Assembly (NCBI RefSeq): GCF_900109515.1
Contig: NZ_FOBD01000019.1
Span: forward strand, 1-64,000
Source of the DNA: Paenibacillus sp. OK003
GTDB taxonomy: Bacteria > Bacillota > Bacilli > Paenibacillales > Paenibacillaceae
Length of the DNA stretch: 64,000 bases
Direction of reading: 5' to 3'
Part shown: positions 17,039 to 24,084 of the stretch, one piece after another
Numbering within the stretch: the stretch's first letter is position 1
Layout of the letters: each line of letters begins with the position of its first letter
Notes under the pieces: model-generated
Seen by the model: the letters and a program-made list of their open reading frames with translations, nothing else
Databases searched by the model: none
Told to the model about the DNA's origin: nothing
Made by a program: the position numbers and the translations under genes

Positions 17039-17344
17039 ATGTTATCTGATTACGAACGTAAGATATTGAGGATCTTGTACAACTATAGTAGTGGTCGGCG
17101 GCGGTTGCCCACGATTCACGAGTTGACGGTTAAAACAGGTAAGGATGAGCCGGACGTGATGGCTGCCCTTGACGCTCTCATAACGTCCGACTACATACAT
17201 TGGGAAGGTAAGCCAGATACAGCTAACATAGTGATCCTAGAGGGCTGGGAGCGGGAAGGTGAACATCCAAAGGTCGAACATGTCCCAACATCAACCAACA
17301 ATACGCCTAACAAAACAAACTTGGACTATTGGACTCAATATTAA
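17039..17344 (+). CDS. Winged-helix small protein, second gene of SOS-type operon
   Basis: 101 residues from ATG 17039 (TAGGGGG upstream). MLSDYERKILRILYNYSSGR ... LPTIHELTVKTGKDEPDV ... ALDALITSDYIHWEG has the shape of a LexA-N-like winged helix, followed by a polar tail. No protease domain. Possible regulator or recombination/repair accessory induced by DNA damage; the specific role is unknown. Confidence 0.55.
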   Translation: MLSDYERKILRILYNYSSGRRRLPTIHELTVKTGKDEPDVMAALDALITSDYIHWEGKPDTANIVILEGWEREGEHPKVEHVPTSTNNTPNKTNLDYWTQY

Positions 17345-17375
17345 GGAGGGTTTACCCTGAGCAAGGGTAGAGTTT

Positions 17376-17492
17376 ATGAAGGTTCAATTAGAAGGTACTA
17401 TTACAGATTTCGGATTGGTAATGAAATTCTCCGATAAAATGGTTAAATTCAAAAGAATTTTAAACCAAAAAAAGGGATTTTTATCAGGCTAA
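17376..17492 (+). CDS. 38-residue putative peptide
   Basis: MKVQLEGTITDFGLVMKFSD ... ending KKGFLSG. The RBS is weak (AAGGG about 12 nt upstream). Composition is protein-like, but it may be a remnant. Confidence 0.25.
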   Translation: MKVQLEGTITDFGLVMKFSDKMVKFKRILNQKKGFLSG

Positions 17493-17538
17493 AGAATATC
17501 ATATTAAGAGACACAACTTAGACTAAAGGAGAAGATTT

Positions 17539-17766
17539 ATGATCAAAGACAGAATTCCAATTTGGTTTTGGTGTATCTGGATAGTTGCTGCCATTATGTT
17601 AGTAATAAATCTGTTCGACACAAGCTCTAGTATAAACATGCTTGCACTAACTATCCTTAACGTTGCTAATGCGATCAGGATATGGAAGAAATATCGAAAT
17701 TCGGCTATTTTATTTTTAATCATAGGTGTTCTTTGTGCAGTATTATTTATCAACTATCAATTTTAA
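17539..17766 (+). CDS. 75-residue membrane protein, three hydrophobic segments
   Basis: Starts behind TAAAGGAGAAG. Hydrophobic stretches near residues 8-24, 33-46 and 56-73 with a basic turn (RIWKKYRNS) between the last two. No family recognised. Ends at a strong terminator. Confidence 0.5.
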   Translation: MIKDRIPIWFWCIWIVAAIMLVINLFDTSSSINMLALTILNVANAIRIWKKYRNSAILFLIIGVLCAVLFINYQF

Positions 17767-17783
17767 ATATTATGTTGAAGCGT

Positions 17784-17816
17784 GACCGTCATTTTTATAT
17801 GGCGGTCTTTTTCTTT
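17784..17816 (+). terminator. Rho-independent terminator
   Basis: GACCGTCA/TGGCGGTC stem (one G-T pair) with an 8-nt AT loop, then TTTTTCTTTT. Confidence 0.85.
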
Positions 17817-18210
17817 TAGAAACCAAAAGTACTGGAAGGATTATGAGCTCAGGATATGTTATTAATGATAGTGTAAGCTCTTATTGTTGGTGTGCAAACA
17901 TTATGCATATAAGCGACCTCTTGGGTAGCCATATGTAAGGCAGTTGTCATTTTATAAATCCGATAGAATCGGTAAAGACCTCACTGGGGTAGATCTGGTG
18001 AATTTGAATAAATAATGTTTAACGTACCTAATCTTTTAGTTGAATTATGATAAGCATACGTTATTTTGGTGTGGGGTTATATAATATTTCCAAATACTAT
18101 TATTTTTGTTAACAAATCATTCACAAAATTTAACAAAAATCTATTTAAAAATTGATATTTATATTTTAAAATACAAAATGTAACATAAATTAACTTTAGG
18201 AGGAATAATC
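17817..18210. other. AT-rich leader region of the secreted-protein gene
   Basis: About 390 nt without a gene. The right half is very AT-rich with repeated AACAAA/TTAACAAA motifs and a TTGATA hexamer at 18152-18157; it presumably holds the promoter of 18211-18873. Confidence 0.35.
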
Positions 18211-18873
18211 TTGAATAAAAAGGTAAAGGTGTTGTCCGCCGCTTTATGTACTGCTATTGCTATTACTTCTTTAGCTCCAGCTGCATCAGCTTCAGCAGTA
18301 ACTTCATCGCCGTCGATTGAACTTCCACAAGGAGATTTTAGTGTTAACAAAAGAGTTCTTACCTTAGGAAAAGATGAGTTATCAAAAAAAGTTTTTGATT
18401 CTGTCGAAGCAATCTCGCCTTACATAAACAAAGGCTCAGATAACTTATATCACTTGGATCCAGCTGCAAAAGATGTTGTTGGTGACGAAGTCTACAATCA
18501 GTTCGTAATTGGTGTAAATAATTTAAATGCTGCTATAAATGGGGAAGTTACGAGTAATAGTGGTCAAATCGTAACACCCAATGCTTTTAGTAACTCTTAC
18601 TGGTGGGGCGTCGCAATTACCTTTGATAATGCAGAGACCAAAAGATTTGCTGAATCTCTTCAGACTACTTCATCTGTAGGCTCTTTTCTAGCTGCGATTG
18701 CTATTTTTATACCTGTAGCTAGAGTTGGTGCTCTTGTTGCAGAGCTTGAATCAATTGGGGCGAATTATTTAGCGAATCAATTTTTCAGTAAAAATGCTGG
18801 TAAAGGGGTTACATTAAATATCCACTGGGCACCCGTACCTTTGTATACTACAGTAACAACAAATGGCGGTTAA
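18211..18873 (+). CDS. Secreted protein with SYWWG-type motif, possible bacteriocin-like
   Basis: 220 residues from TTG 18211 behind AGGAGG. Clear Sec signal peptide (MNKKVKVLSAALCTAIAITS ... ending ASASA). The mature part has an SNSYWWGVAITFDNAET motif near 127-145, then a hydrophobic helix pair (FLAAIAIFIPVARVGALVAE) and a Gly-rich beta end. The family is not named with certainty; the combination of a secreted N-terminus, a Trp-rich motif and an amphipathic hydrophobic helix is what membrane-acting antimicrobial proteins often show. The next gene is a small polytopic membrane protein 26 nt downstream, which would suit self-immunity. Confidence 0.6.
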   Translation: MNKKVKVLSAALCTAIAITSLAPAASASAVTSSPSIELPQGDFSVNKRVLTLGKDELSKKVFDSVEAISPYINKGSDNLYHLDPAAKDVVGDEVYNQFVIGVNNLNAAINGEVTSNSGQIVTPNAFSNSYWWGVAITFDNAETKRFAESLQTTSSVGSFLAAIAIFIPVARVGALVAELESIGANYLANQFFSKNAGKGVTLNIHWAPVPLYTTVTTNGG

Positions 18874-18899
18874 AATTATTAAATGAAGGGGGGACTTAC

Positions 18900-19175
18900 A
18901 TGGATATAGGCATAGGAACGGCTCTGACGACGACCTTACTCTTCATCTTAATAGCTATAATTGTTCTGATGTTAGTGTTGAAATTTGTTTTTAAATTAAA
19001 TTCTAAAGGAATTATTAATGTAGGTGCAGTTATTGCGCTTATTATCGTCCTTTTTGATTTAATTCGAGGTGCTGTTATTGGTGTTATGAATCCAAATAGT
19101 GCATTAATTTATACAGCATCTTTTATTGTAGTTACTGGTTTACTAGTAACCAATAACAAGAAAGCAAAAAACTAA
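18900..19175 (+). CDS. Three-TM membrane protein paired with the secreted protein
   Basis: 91 residues, almost entirely hydrophobic, segments near 7-30, 37-58 and 65-84, ending in basic NNKKAKN. AAGGGGGG precedes ATG 18900. Co-transcribed with 18211-18873 and closed by the terminator at 19183-19212. Possible immunity protein or secretion helper; no sequence motif decides. Confidence 0.55.
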   Translation: MDIGIGTALTTTLLFILIAIIVLMLVLKFVFKLNSKGIINVGAVIALIIVLFDLIRGAVIGVMNPNSALIYTASFIVVTGLLVTNNKKAKN

Positions 19176-19182
19176 AAAGTAG

Positions 19183-19212
19183 AAAAAGACACTGCTGGCA
19201 GTGTCTTTTTTT
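19183..19212 (+). terminator. Rho-independent terminator
   Basis: AAAAAGACACTGC-TGG-CAGTGTCTTTTT perfect hairpin. Confidence 0.9.
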
Positions 19213-19300
19213 GTTTGTATCTGAAAATCCAGTCCGAATCTTGTTTACTTGCAATTTAAGCGTGAAATATAAGTTGAAATTTAAGTACCAAATGGGGGGC

Positions 19301-19317
19301 GACGCCCCTCGCCTCCA
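19301..19317 (+). repeat. Right attachment site of the ssrA island (attR)
   Basis: CCCCTCGCCTCCA (19305-19317) repeats the ssrA 3' end exactly; the preceding GACG resembles GACT in ssrA. It is followed by what looks like the native sequence downstream of ssrA, including its terminator. With the left copy it bounds about 13.9 kb. Confidence 0.7.
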
Positions 19318-19328
19318 TTAGAGTAAGC

Positions 19329-19365
19329 AAAAGCCACCACCCAGTGATCTGGATGGTGGCTTTTC
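19329..19365 (+). terminator. Native ssrA terminator, copy 1
   Basis: AAAAGCCACCACCC ... GGATGGTGGCTTTT stem. The whole 71-nt block 19310-19380, from CGCCTCCA through TATAAT, recurs at 21897-21967 with three changes; two of these form a compensating pair in the stem. Confidence 0.75.
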
Positions 19366-19369
19366 AGTT

Positions 19370-19380
19370 TATGATATAAT
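19370..19380 (+). promoter_or_regulatory. Extended -10 promoter for the zeta-toxin module
   Basis: TATGATATAAT is an extended -10 (TRTGnTATAAT) lying 29 nt before the antitoxin-position gene. No -35 is needed for this class. The same element is in the second copy at 21957-21967. Confidence 0.5.
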
Positions 19381-19409
19381 AAACATAAATTTAGATTGGG
19401 GGACTCAAG

Positions 19410-19607
19410 ATGTTTGAAAATCGTGAACAGCTCCAAGAAATTTTAAAAAAGGCGAATCAACATGCACGGAAACAAGCTAAAGAATCAGGTGCCTCTATTT
19501 ATTATATAAAGAATAACAAACGCGTTCGTGAGGACGCTGAAGGCAATAAATTCGAAATTATATTTGATGCTACTGGGAAACGCCGGGAGTTTGAATATCA
19601 TGAGTGA
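19410..19607 (+). CDS. 65-residue partner gene of zeta toxin (antitoxin position)
   Basis: Charged small protein: MFENREQLQEILKKANQHAR ... GASIYYIKNNKRVREDAEGN ... RREFEYHE. This N-terminal basic helix plus YYI...VREDxxGxKFEI end is a family I recall directly upstream of stand-alone zeta-type kinases in Firmicutes. It is unlike the classical epsilon antitoxin. GGGGGA precedes the start. Its last 8 nt overlap the kinase start (ATGAGTGA), implying translational coupling. Confidence 0.65.
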   Translation: MFENREQLQEILKKANQHARKQAKESGASIYYIKNNKRVREDAEGNKFEIIFDATGKRREFEYHE

Positions 19608-20158
19608 AATCAGACCAGTCATGACTGTGTTTGCTGGGACCAATGGAGCAGGGAAAAGTACTCTCAGCATGCAAATGAGAGAGTGGCTTGGTGAACTGGT
19701 TGATCCGGATCAAATTGCAAGAGAGTTGAAGCCAGAGAACCCGCGCAGTGCTGACCTGTCTGCTGGCAGGGAAGCTGTGAAAAGAATCCGATCTCTCATT
19801 AAAAGTGGTATAAAGTTTGCTATTGAAACGACATTGTCCGGATCATTTGTTTTAAAACATATGGAAATTGCAAAAGAACAGTTACGAAATTGTCGTATAC
19901 TATATCGGCCTTGAGGATGTTCAAATGCATATAGATCGTGTTGAGCAAGGTGGACATTGGATTGCAGAAGAAGACATTCGTTATCGATATGGTCAGTCAT
20001 TGAAGAACCTTAAACCGGCTCTAGCCATCGCAGATCAGGTCATCATCATTGATAATACATACGAACCTTTAATTGTTGCGGAAATCATGCAGGGTAATTT
20101 GATCTATTGTGTTGAGTCCATACCTGCGTGGACTAATCCTGTTCTTGTGGGTTACTGA
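19600..20158 (+). pseudogene. Zeta-type toxin kinase with one frameshift
   Basis: Zeta/PezT-like kinases phosphorylate UDP-N-acetylglucosamine or related substrates and block wall synthesis. MTVFAGTNGAGKST (Walker A, residues 13-21), VDPDQIARELKP, and AIETTLSG are all present. Near 19883 the frame changes: the upstream frame ends at 19914, while the continuation YEIVVYYIGLEDVQMHIDRV, then RVEQGGHWIAEEDIRYRY and IIDNTYEP, is in the next frame to 20158. Loss of one base explains it. The intact protein would be about 186 residues. The stop codon touches the displaced ssrA fragment. Confidence 0.8.
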
Positions 20159-20239
20159 TACTCGGGTGACATCAAAACTGTGACTACACCCGTAGAAGCT
20201 TATGTGTCGTTATATTCGGACAGGGGTTCGACTCCCCTC
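20157..20239 (+). repeat. Displaced copy of the tmRNA 3' end
   Basis: These 83 nt match ssrA 5281-5363 at 81 positions (pseudoknot region and T-arm through ACTCCCCTC). The last eight bases of the acceptor stem and discriminator (GCCTCCA) are missing here and are found 1.66 kb further on (21897-21904). It cannot form a tmRNA on its own. It looks like the original ssrA 3' end pushed aside by integration. Confidence 0.85.
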
Positions 20240-20322
20240 AGAAAATTGAACCCTTCTCCATTCAAAACCACAACGGTTAAGGAGGGACAGGGTTCAGCTA
20301 GGTTGATTTAACCACTATAAGA

Positions 20323-20374
20323 GTACCGTCAGTTGCGTATAGATGACGCAACTGACAGTACTTTCGCTTTTTTG
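20323..20374 (+). terminator. Rho-independent terminator
   Basis: 16-bp stem (GTACCGTCAGTTGCGT/ACGCAACTGACAGTAC, one mismatch), 7-nt loop, then TTTCGCTTTTTT. Ends transcription through the zeta module and ssrA relic. Confidence 0.85.
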
Positions 20375-20518
20375 TAGTTGGTTGTAAGAGGGGAAAGTAG
20401 CGGAAAGTCAAATGGCATGTTAGAAGTGAGGCGACCTTCCCGCACATAACAGCATCACGAGATGATGAATCGTTGCTTCCTTAGCAGAGAGTTCTACTGC
20501 TAGAACCTTTGTTAGTTC

Positions 20519-20549
20519 TTGACGAATATTTGACGAAAATCCATATAAT
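20519..20549 (+). promoter_or_regulatory. Promoter upstream of the channel gene
   Basis: TTGACG (20519-20524) and TATAAT (20544-20549), spacer 19 nt; a second TTGACG lies inside the spacer. The rest of 20375-20629 holds no gene. Confidence 0.45.
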
Positions 20550-20629
20550 ATTCTTGAAAGACTATTTCTAAACTACTTTAGGTTTGGGGCATAGTCCCTA
20601 CATAATTATAATAATAGGATGGGGAACGT

Positions 20630-21766
20630 ATGGAGGATCAATTTCACTTTACACCACAACTTTTAAATTACTTGCAATTGAAAAAGCTAGAAACAAATAG
20701 GGAGTTCTTTTCATTTTTAGCTGGGGCTAATGAGGAGGAATTGCTTCCTTTTATAAAACTAACTAAAGATAATCTTCATCCAAGATATACGTTCGAATTG
20801 GGTGAAAATCGCTTCTTTGATGAAAAGGTCATTATTGAAAATAGTATAGTAGATTGCGATACGCTCCATTTTTCTAATAATAGAGAAGTTACTCTCGTTA
20901 ATTGTATATTTACTGGGAATGTATTTTTTTCAGAAAGAGCAAGAGGTTTCCTTAATTCTGTTTATATAGATAACTGCATATTCATGGGGAAACTTCAAGT
21001 CAATGGATGTAACGACTTGGAGAAATTTATTATATGCAAAACAAATGTCTATCAATTGAATTGCATTAATTCTAAAATAAAAACCATTGATATAACTTTT
21101 AGTAGAGTTTTCTTTACAAATATAGAAGAAAATCGAATAAATGAATTTTATACGAATGTAAATGAATTTAGTTATATGGGGATATTAGGGAATAATTTCA
21201 CTAAAGTTGACTTTGATTTTGAACAATTTCAAGTTGAAAATCTAAATCGCTCAAAACAAAAGTTAAAAGAACATGTAGATGACTACAACCTCTTTCAATT
21301 AAATAATAAAACATCCAGAGATATACTCAACAGTAATAATAACGAGGAGGTCGTAGGTACAATTAATTTTCTGAGAAATCATACTAAGATATCTTCGAAT
21401 AGATTTCGTTATAATGTTTTATTGTATTTAGAATCTGTAATCTACCAACCTAATTCAATATCAAAAATACTTATGAGAATTTTTGGGGGATTTATTAAGC
21501 CGAGTAGGTTTATTTGGTTAGCATTAGGAACATATTTATTTTTTGCTTTGATTTATACTCTTCCTTTTATGCAATTTACTAATTATGAAGGAGGACTAGA
21601 TTTTTCTGAGGCGTTGTATTTTTCTGGCGTCACCTTCACTACCATAGGTTATGGGGATATTACTCCTAAAAGTTTTACAAGAGTTGCAGTAATAATTGAA
21701 GGGATTTGTGGGATCATTACATTAAGTGCCTATGTTGTATCATTGGTAAGAAGGTATATTGATTAG
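20630..21766 (+). CDS. Two-TM potassium-channel-like protein with pentapeptide-like N-terminus
   Basis: 378 residues. The C-terminus is an Ion_trans_2 module: TM1 near 294-313 (FIWLALGTYLFFALIYTLPF), pore helix, selectivity filter TTIGYGD (337-343), TM2 (VAVIIEGICGIITLSAYVVS). Residues about 65-220 show repeated short beta-type units (IIENSIVDCDTLHFSN, TLVNCIFTGNVFF, VYIDNCIFMGKLQVN) as in right-handed or pentapeptide-like helices. No signal peptide. RBS AGGATGGGG. Likely a gated K+ channel sensing an intracellular signal. Very AT-rich and located between ssrA relics, so mobile cargo; a defence effector role is speculation. Confidence 0.8.
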   Translation: MEDQFHFTPQLLNYLQLKKLETNREFFSFLAGANEEELLPFIKLTKDNLHPRYTFELGENRFFDEKVIIENSIVDCDTLHFSNNREVTLVNCIFTGNVFFSERARGFLNSVYIDNCIFMGKLQVNGCNDLEKFIICKTNVYQLNCINSKIKTIDITFSRVFFTNIEENRINEFYTNVNEFSYMGILGNNFTKVDFDFEQFQVENLNRSKQKLKEHVDDYNLFQLNNKTSRDILNSNNNEEVVGTINFLRNHTKISSNRFRYNVLLYLESVIYQPNSISKILMRIFGGFIKPSRFIWLALGTYLFFALIYTLPFMQFTNYEGGLDFSEALYFSGVTFTTIGYGDITPKSFTRVAVIIEGICGIITLSAYVVSLVRRYID

Positions 21767-21896
21767 TTAGTTTATTTCACTTTTGTATTGCCGTTCTACA
21801 AGTTATTGTCGAAGTCAGGATTCCAAAGCCACCTCTCCAAACATCCTAAGCATAGCATCACGCGGCGTCGAATTGTGGTTTTGAACAGCCACGGTT

Positions 21897-21967
21897 CGCC
21901 TCCATTAGAGTAAGCAAAAGTCACCACCCAGTGATCTGGATGGTGACTTTTCATTTTATGATATAAT
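21897..21967 (+). repeat. Second copy of ssrA end plus terminator block
   Basis: 71 nt nearly identical to 19310-19380, from CGCCTCCA to TATAAT. The terminator (21916-21951) differs at two stem positions that keep pairing (C-G to T-A). It is the probable right end of a second, smaller insertion (about 20240-21896). Confidence 0.8.
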
Positions 21968-21994
21968 CACTTAAAAAAAGGAGTAAGGCGTTGT

Positions 21995-22084
21995 ATGGTT
22001 CGCAGAACTGACAGCATCCATCGTATGGGGCAAAGTACTATCCAGTTCAAGGTGAAAGCCAACGGACTTCATATTTTGGAATAA
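21995..22084 (+). CDS. 29-codon micro-ORF, weakly supported
   Basis: MVRRTDSIHRMGQSTIQFKV ... LHILE behind AAGGAGTAAGG, downstream of the duplicated extended -10. Probably the truncated 5' end of whatever gene followed ssrA originally, or a chance ORF. The rest of 21767-22260 has no gene. Confidence 0.25.
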   Translation: MVRRTDSIHRMGQSTIQFKVKANGLHILE

Positions 22085-22260
22085 CTATCCCCTGCATCCT
22101 TCTCAATCTTCTGAAAACATGATGACGAATTGAAGCCGACTTTGGCGGTCGCATCCTATTCCAATTGCATAATCTGATCTCTGGACTAGACCGGAGCATA
22201 TAGTCATGGAATAATAGGGGAGAATGTAGACAGGCAGTTGCAGAGAGGGGTCATTGCTTT

Positions 22261-22881
22261 ATGGTTAGTATCGCGTTGGTAGAGCAGGTATCTGTTAGGG
22301 AAAAGGTTGTGGCGTTCACGTTTGATGATGGGCCCCATCCGGTGTATACACATCAAGTGCTTGAGATATTCCGCCGTGCGAGTGGGCGGGCGACGTTTTT
22401 TATGATTGGCAAAGAGATGGAGGCTCACCCGGAGATTGCGGCGGAGGTGCACCGTGAAGGACATGAGATCGGAAACCATACGTACACGCATCCGGACCTG
22501 ACAAAGCTGACGCTGAAGGCAGCCGGAGAGGAACTGCAACGTGCAGAAAGGCTTGTTCAAGAAATTACGGGGCAACCTACCCGCTGCTTCCGCCCGCCGT
22601 ATTTTGGCGTAAACGATGACATTCTGTCTCTGGCGGCGGAGCGCGGATATCAAACGATTGGTGCGGTAAACGGTGATGCGAAGGATTGGGACAATCCCGG
22701 CGTTGAGCACATTCTAGAGCATACCCGGTCTGCGGTGAAACCCGGGAGCGTGTTAATATTCCATGACGGGTACGGGGATCGTTCCGAGACAGTGGAGGCG
22801 GTTCGAGTGCTGGTGGATGAACTCGTCGCGGAAGGGTACCGATTGGTCACGGTAAGTGAATTGTTGAGATTTTCTTTGTAA
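22261..22881 (+). CDS. Polysaccharide deacetylase, copy 1
   Basis: 206-residue NodB-domain carbohydrate esterase (CE4). Motifs: FTFDDGPHP (metal and catalytic Asp), HEIGNHTYTHPDLT (HxxxH metal ligands), RPPYF, and FHDGYGDR near the C-terminus. No signal peptide or membrane anchor is visible at ATG 22261, so it appears cytoplasmic or non-classically exported, odd for enzymes acting on wall glycans. GAGGGG lies upstream. A close paralog with similar flanks is at 37204-37824. Confidence 0.9.
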   Translation: MVSIALVEQVSVREKVVAFTFDDGPHPVYTHQVLEIFRRASGRATFFMIGKEMEAHPEIAAEVHREGHEIGNHTYTHPDLTKLTLKAAGEELQRAERLVQEITGQPTRCFRPPYFGVNDDILSLAAERGYQTIGAVNGDAKDWDNPGVEHILEHTRSAVKPGSVLIFHDGYGDRSETVEAVRVLVDELVAEGYRLVTVSELLRFSL

Positions 22882-22906
22882 TCGTTAAACAGAGTATTGT
22901 AGATTG

Positions 22907-22943
22907 GGCCCATCATTCATTGGAATGATAGGGTCCTCTTTCT
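22907..22943 (+). terminator. Terminator after deacetylase copy 1
   Basis: GGGCCCATCATTC/GAATGATAGGGTCC hairpin with TCTTTCTT tail. Its CCCATCATTCATTGGAA core is shared with the copy at 37848-37887. Confidence 0.7.
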
Positions 22944-22970
22944 TGTCCAGTATCCACCAGCCCCAGAAGT

Positions 22971-23693
22971 TTAATTATTGAACAATGGCTCCGTGCGAAG
23001 CAAATAGTTACCCCTTACCTCTGCGGCCCAATAAGCAAATACTTCTCTCCATTGAACACTGTTAAAGAAATCGTCTACGGATTGATTGTCGGAATCCCAG
23101 TCTACAAATATGTTGAGAGGTGTGATTCCTCCAGCCCAAATTCCATTACTGACGTCCGTTCCCTTCTCCCTCACTAATAAGATTGGAATGCCGAATTGAA
23201 AGGCCATGGCAGGCTCGATTTGAGAAAAGGTCGATCCTTCCCAGAACGGAGTGGTCGTTGGTGGCTCCCCTACATTGGATTCAAGAATTTGAACATAAAA
23301 TCTGCGGAAGTTGATCGCGAGTAATCCATAGCTTGAAAAAACCAGGCGTCGTATATTCGTTAGAATGTTTTCCGGGTATTGTTCACTAACGGGCAATGTG
23401 CGGGGAAAGAGCAATGCATCCTCAATTTCCCTAATCAGACGGTTCAGAAATTGCTCTTGCAGGTCATTTACCGTGTTGGTTGTACTCAAAAATATAGGAA
23501 TACGAAAAGCGCGGTCTACACATGCATCGATAGCGGATGTTGTGTCCTTTTCATTATGAATGGCCTTAGTTGGATTTAAGGAAGAGGTTCTTAAATTACC
23601 GCGGACGGGAGGAAGCTCCGTTACCATGCTTACGGGGGAAAGCTTTTTCATGGCAATAGGCTGAGTCTTAACTTTATTTTTTGGATTACTCAA
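22971..23693 (-). CDS. TIR/deoxyribosyltransferase-like putative nucleotide-binding protein
   Basis: 240 residues. Recognisable blocks: IPIFLSTTNTVNDLQEQF, FPRTLP, NILTNIRRLVFSSYGLLAI and FSQIEPAMAFQFGIPILLVREKG, then NIFVDWDS. This pattern belongs to a widespread bacterial family whose fold I would place near nucleoside 2-deoxyribosyltransferase/TIR/SLOG Rossmann-like domains; that fold call is inference. No signal or membrane segment. Monocistronic, convergent with deacetylase copy 1. An anti-phage or nucleotide-signalling role is possible given such folds. Confidence 0.6.
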   Translation of the reverse strand: MSNPKNKVKTQPIAMKKLSPVSMVTELPPVRGNLRTSSLNPTKAIHNEKDTTSAIDACVDRAFRIPIFLSTTNTVNDLQEQFLNRLIREIEDALLFPRTLPVSEQYPENILTNIRRLVFSSYGLLAINFRRFYVQILESNVGEPPTTTPFWEGSTFSQIEPAMAFQFGIPILLVREKGTDVSNGIWAGGITPLNIFVDWDSDNQSVDDFFNSVQWREVFAYWAAEVRGNYLLRTEPLFNN

Positions 23694-24084
23694 GGTTCAC
23701 ATCTCCAATGCATGAGTCTGGTTTATATTTAGCCCAGTCTATGCGCATTAGCCCATTTGTGTGACGTGATACTCATGAGGGGGCAAGCACCCTTTACCCC
23801 ATCAACCGATTACTGTATTATTTTTTATTTTTACTTCGTACTATATAAATTGAACTAAACATTTACACGATAACGGAGAGGACAGAAATAACCTGAAGAA
23901 GCGGAGCGTTCGCCTTTATAATCGGATTTTCCCCTTTAAATAAGGGATTCATAAAATCTGGGGATAACAGCGATCGGAAGGTTGTTCTGTCATCGGAGTG
24001 GCAAGTGTAAATATTCTTTAGTTCAAATTATATAGAATGTAATTTATAATAATAAGTTAATATAAACCGCGTCAGGAGGATACA
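23694..24084. other. Intergenic region between divergent genes
   Basis: About 390 nt, no gene seen. It must carry promoters for the minus-strand TIR-like gene and for mscS; TTATAAT occurs near 24044-24050. AGGAGG precedes the mscS ATG. Confidence 0.4.

Noticed and set aside
20157-20239. Second functional tmRNA gene
   Set aside because: Only the 3' quarter is present; no tag frame, no 5' acceptor strand.
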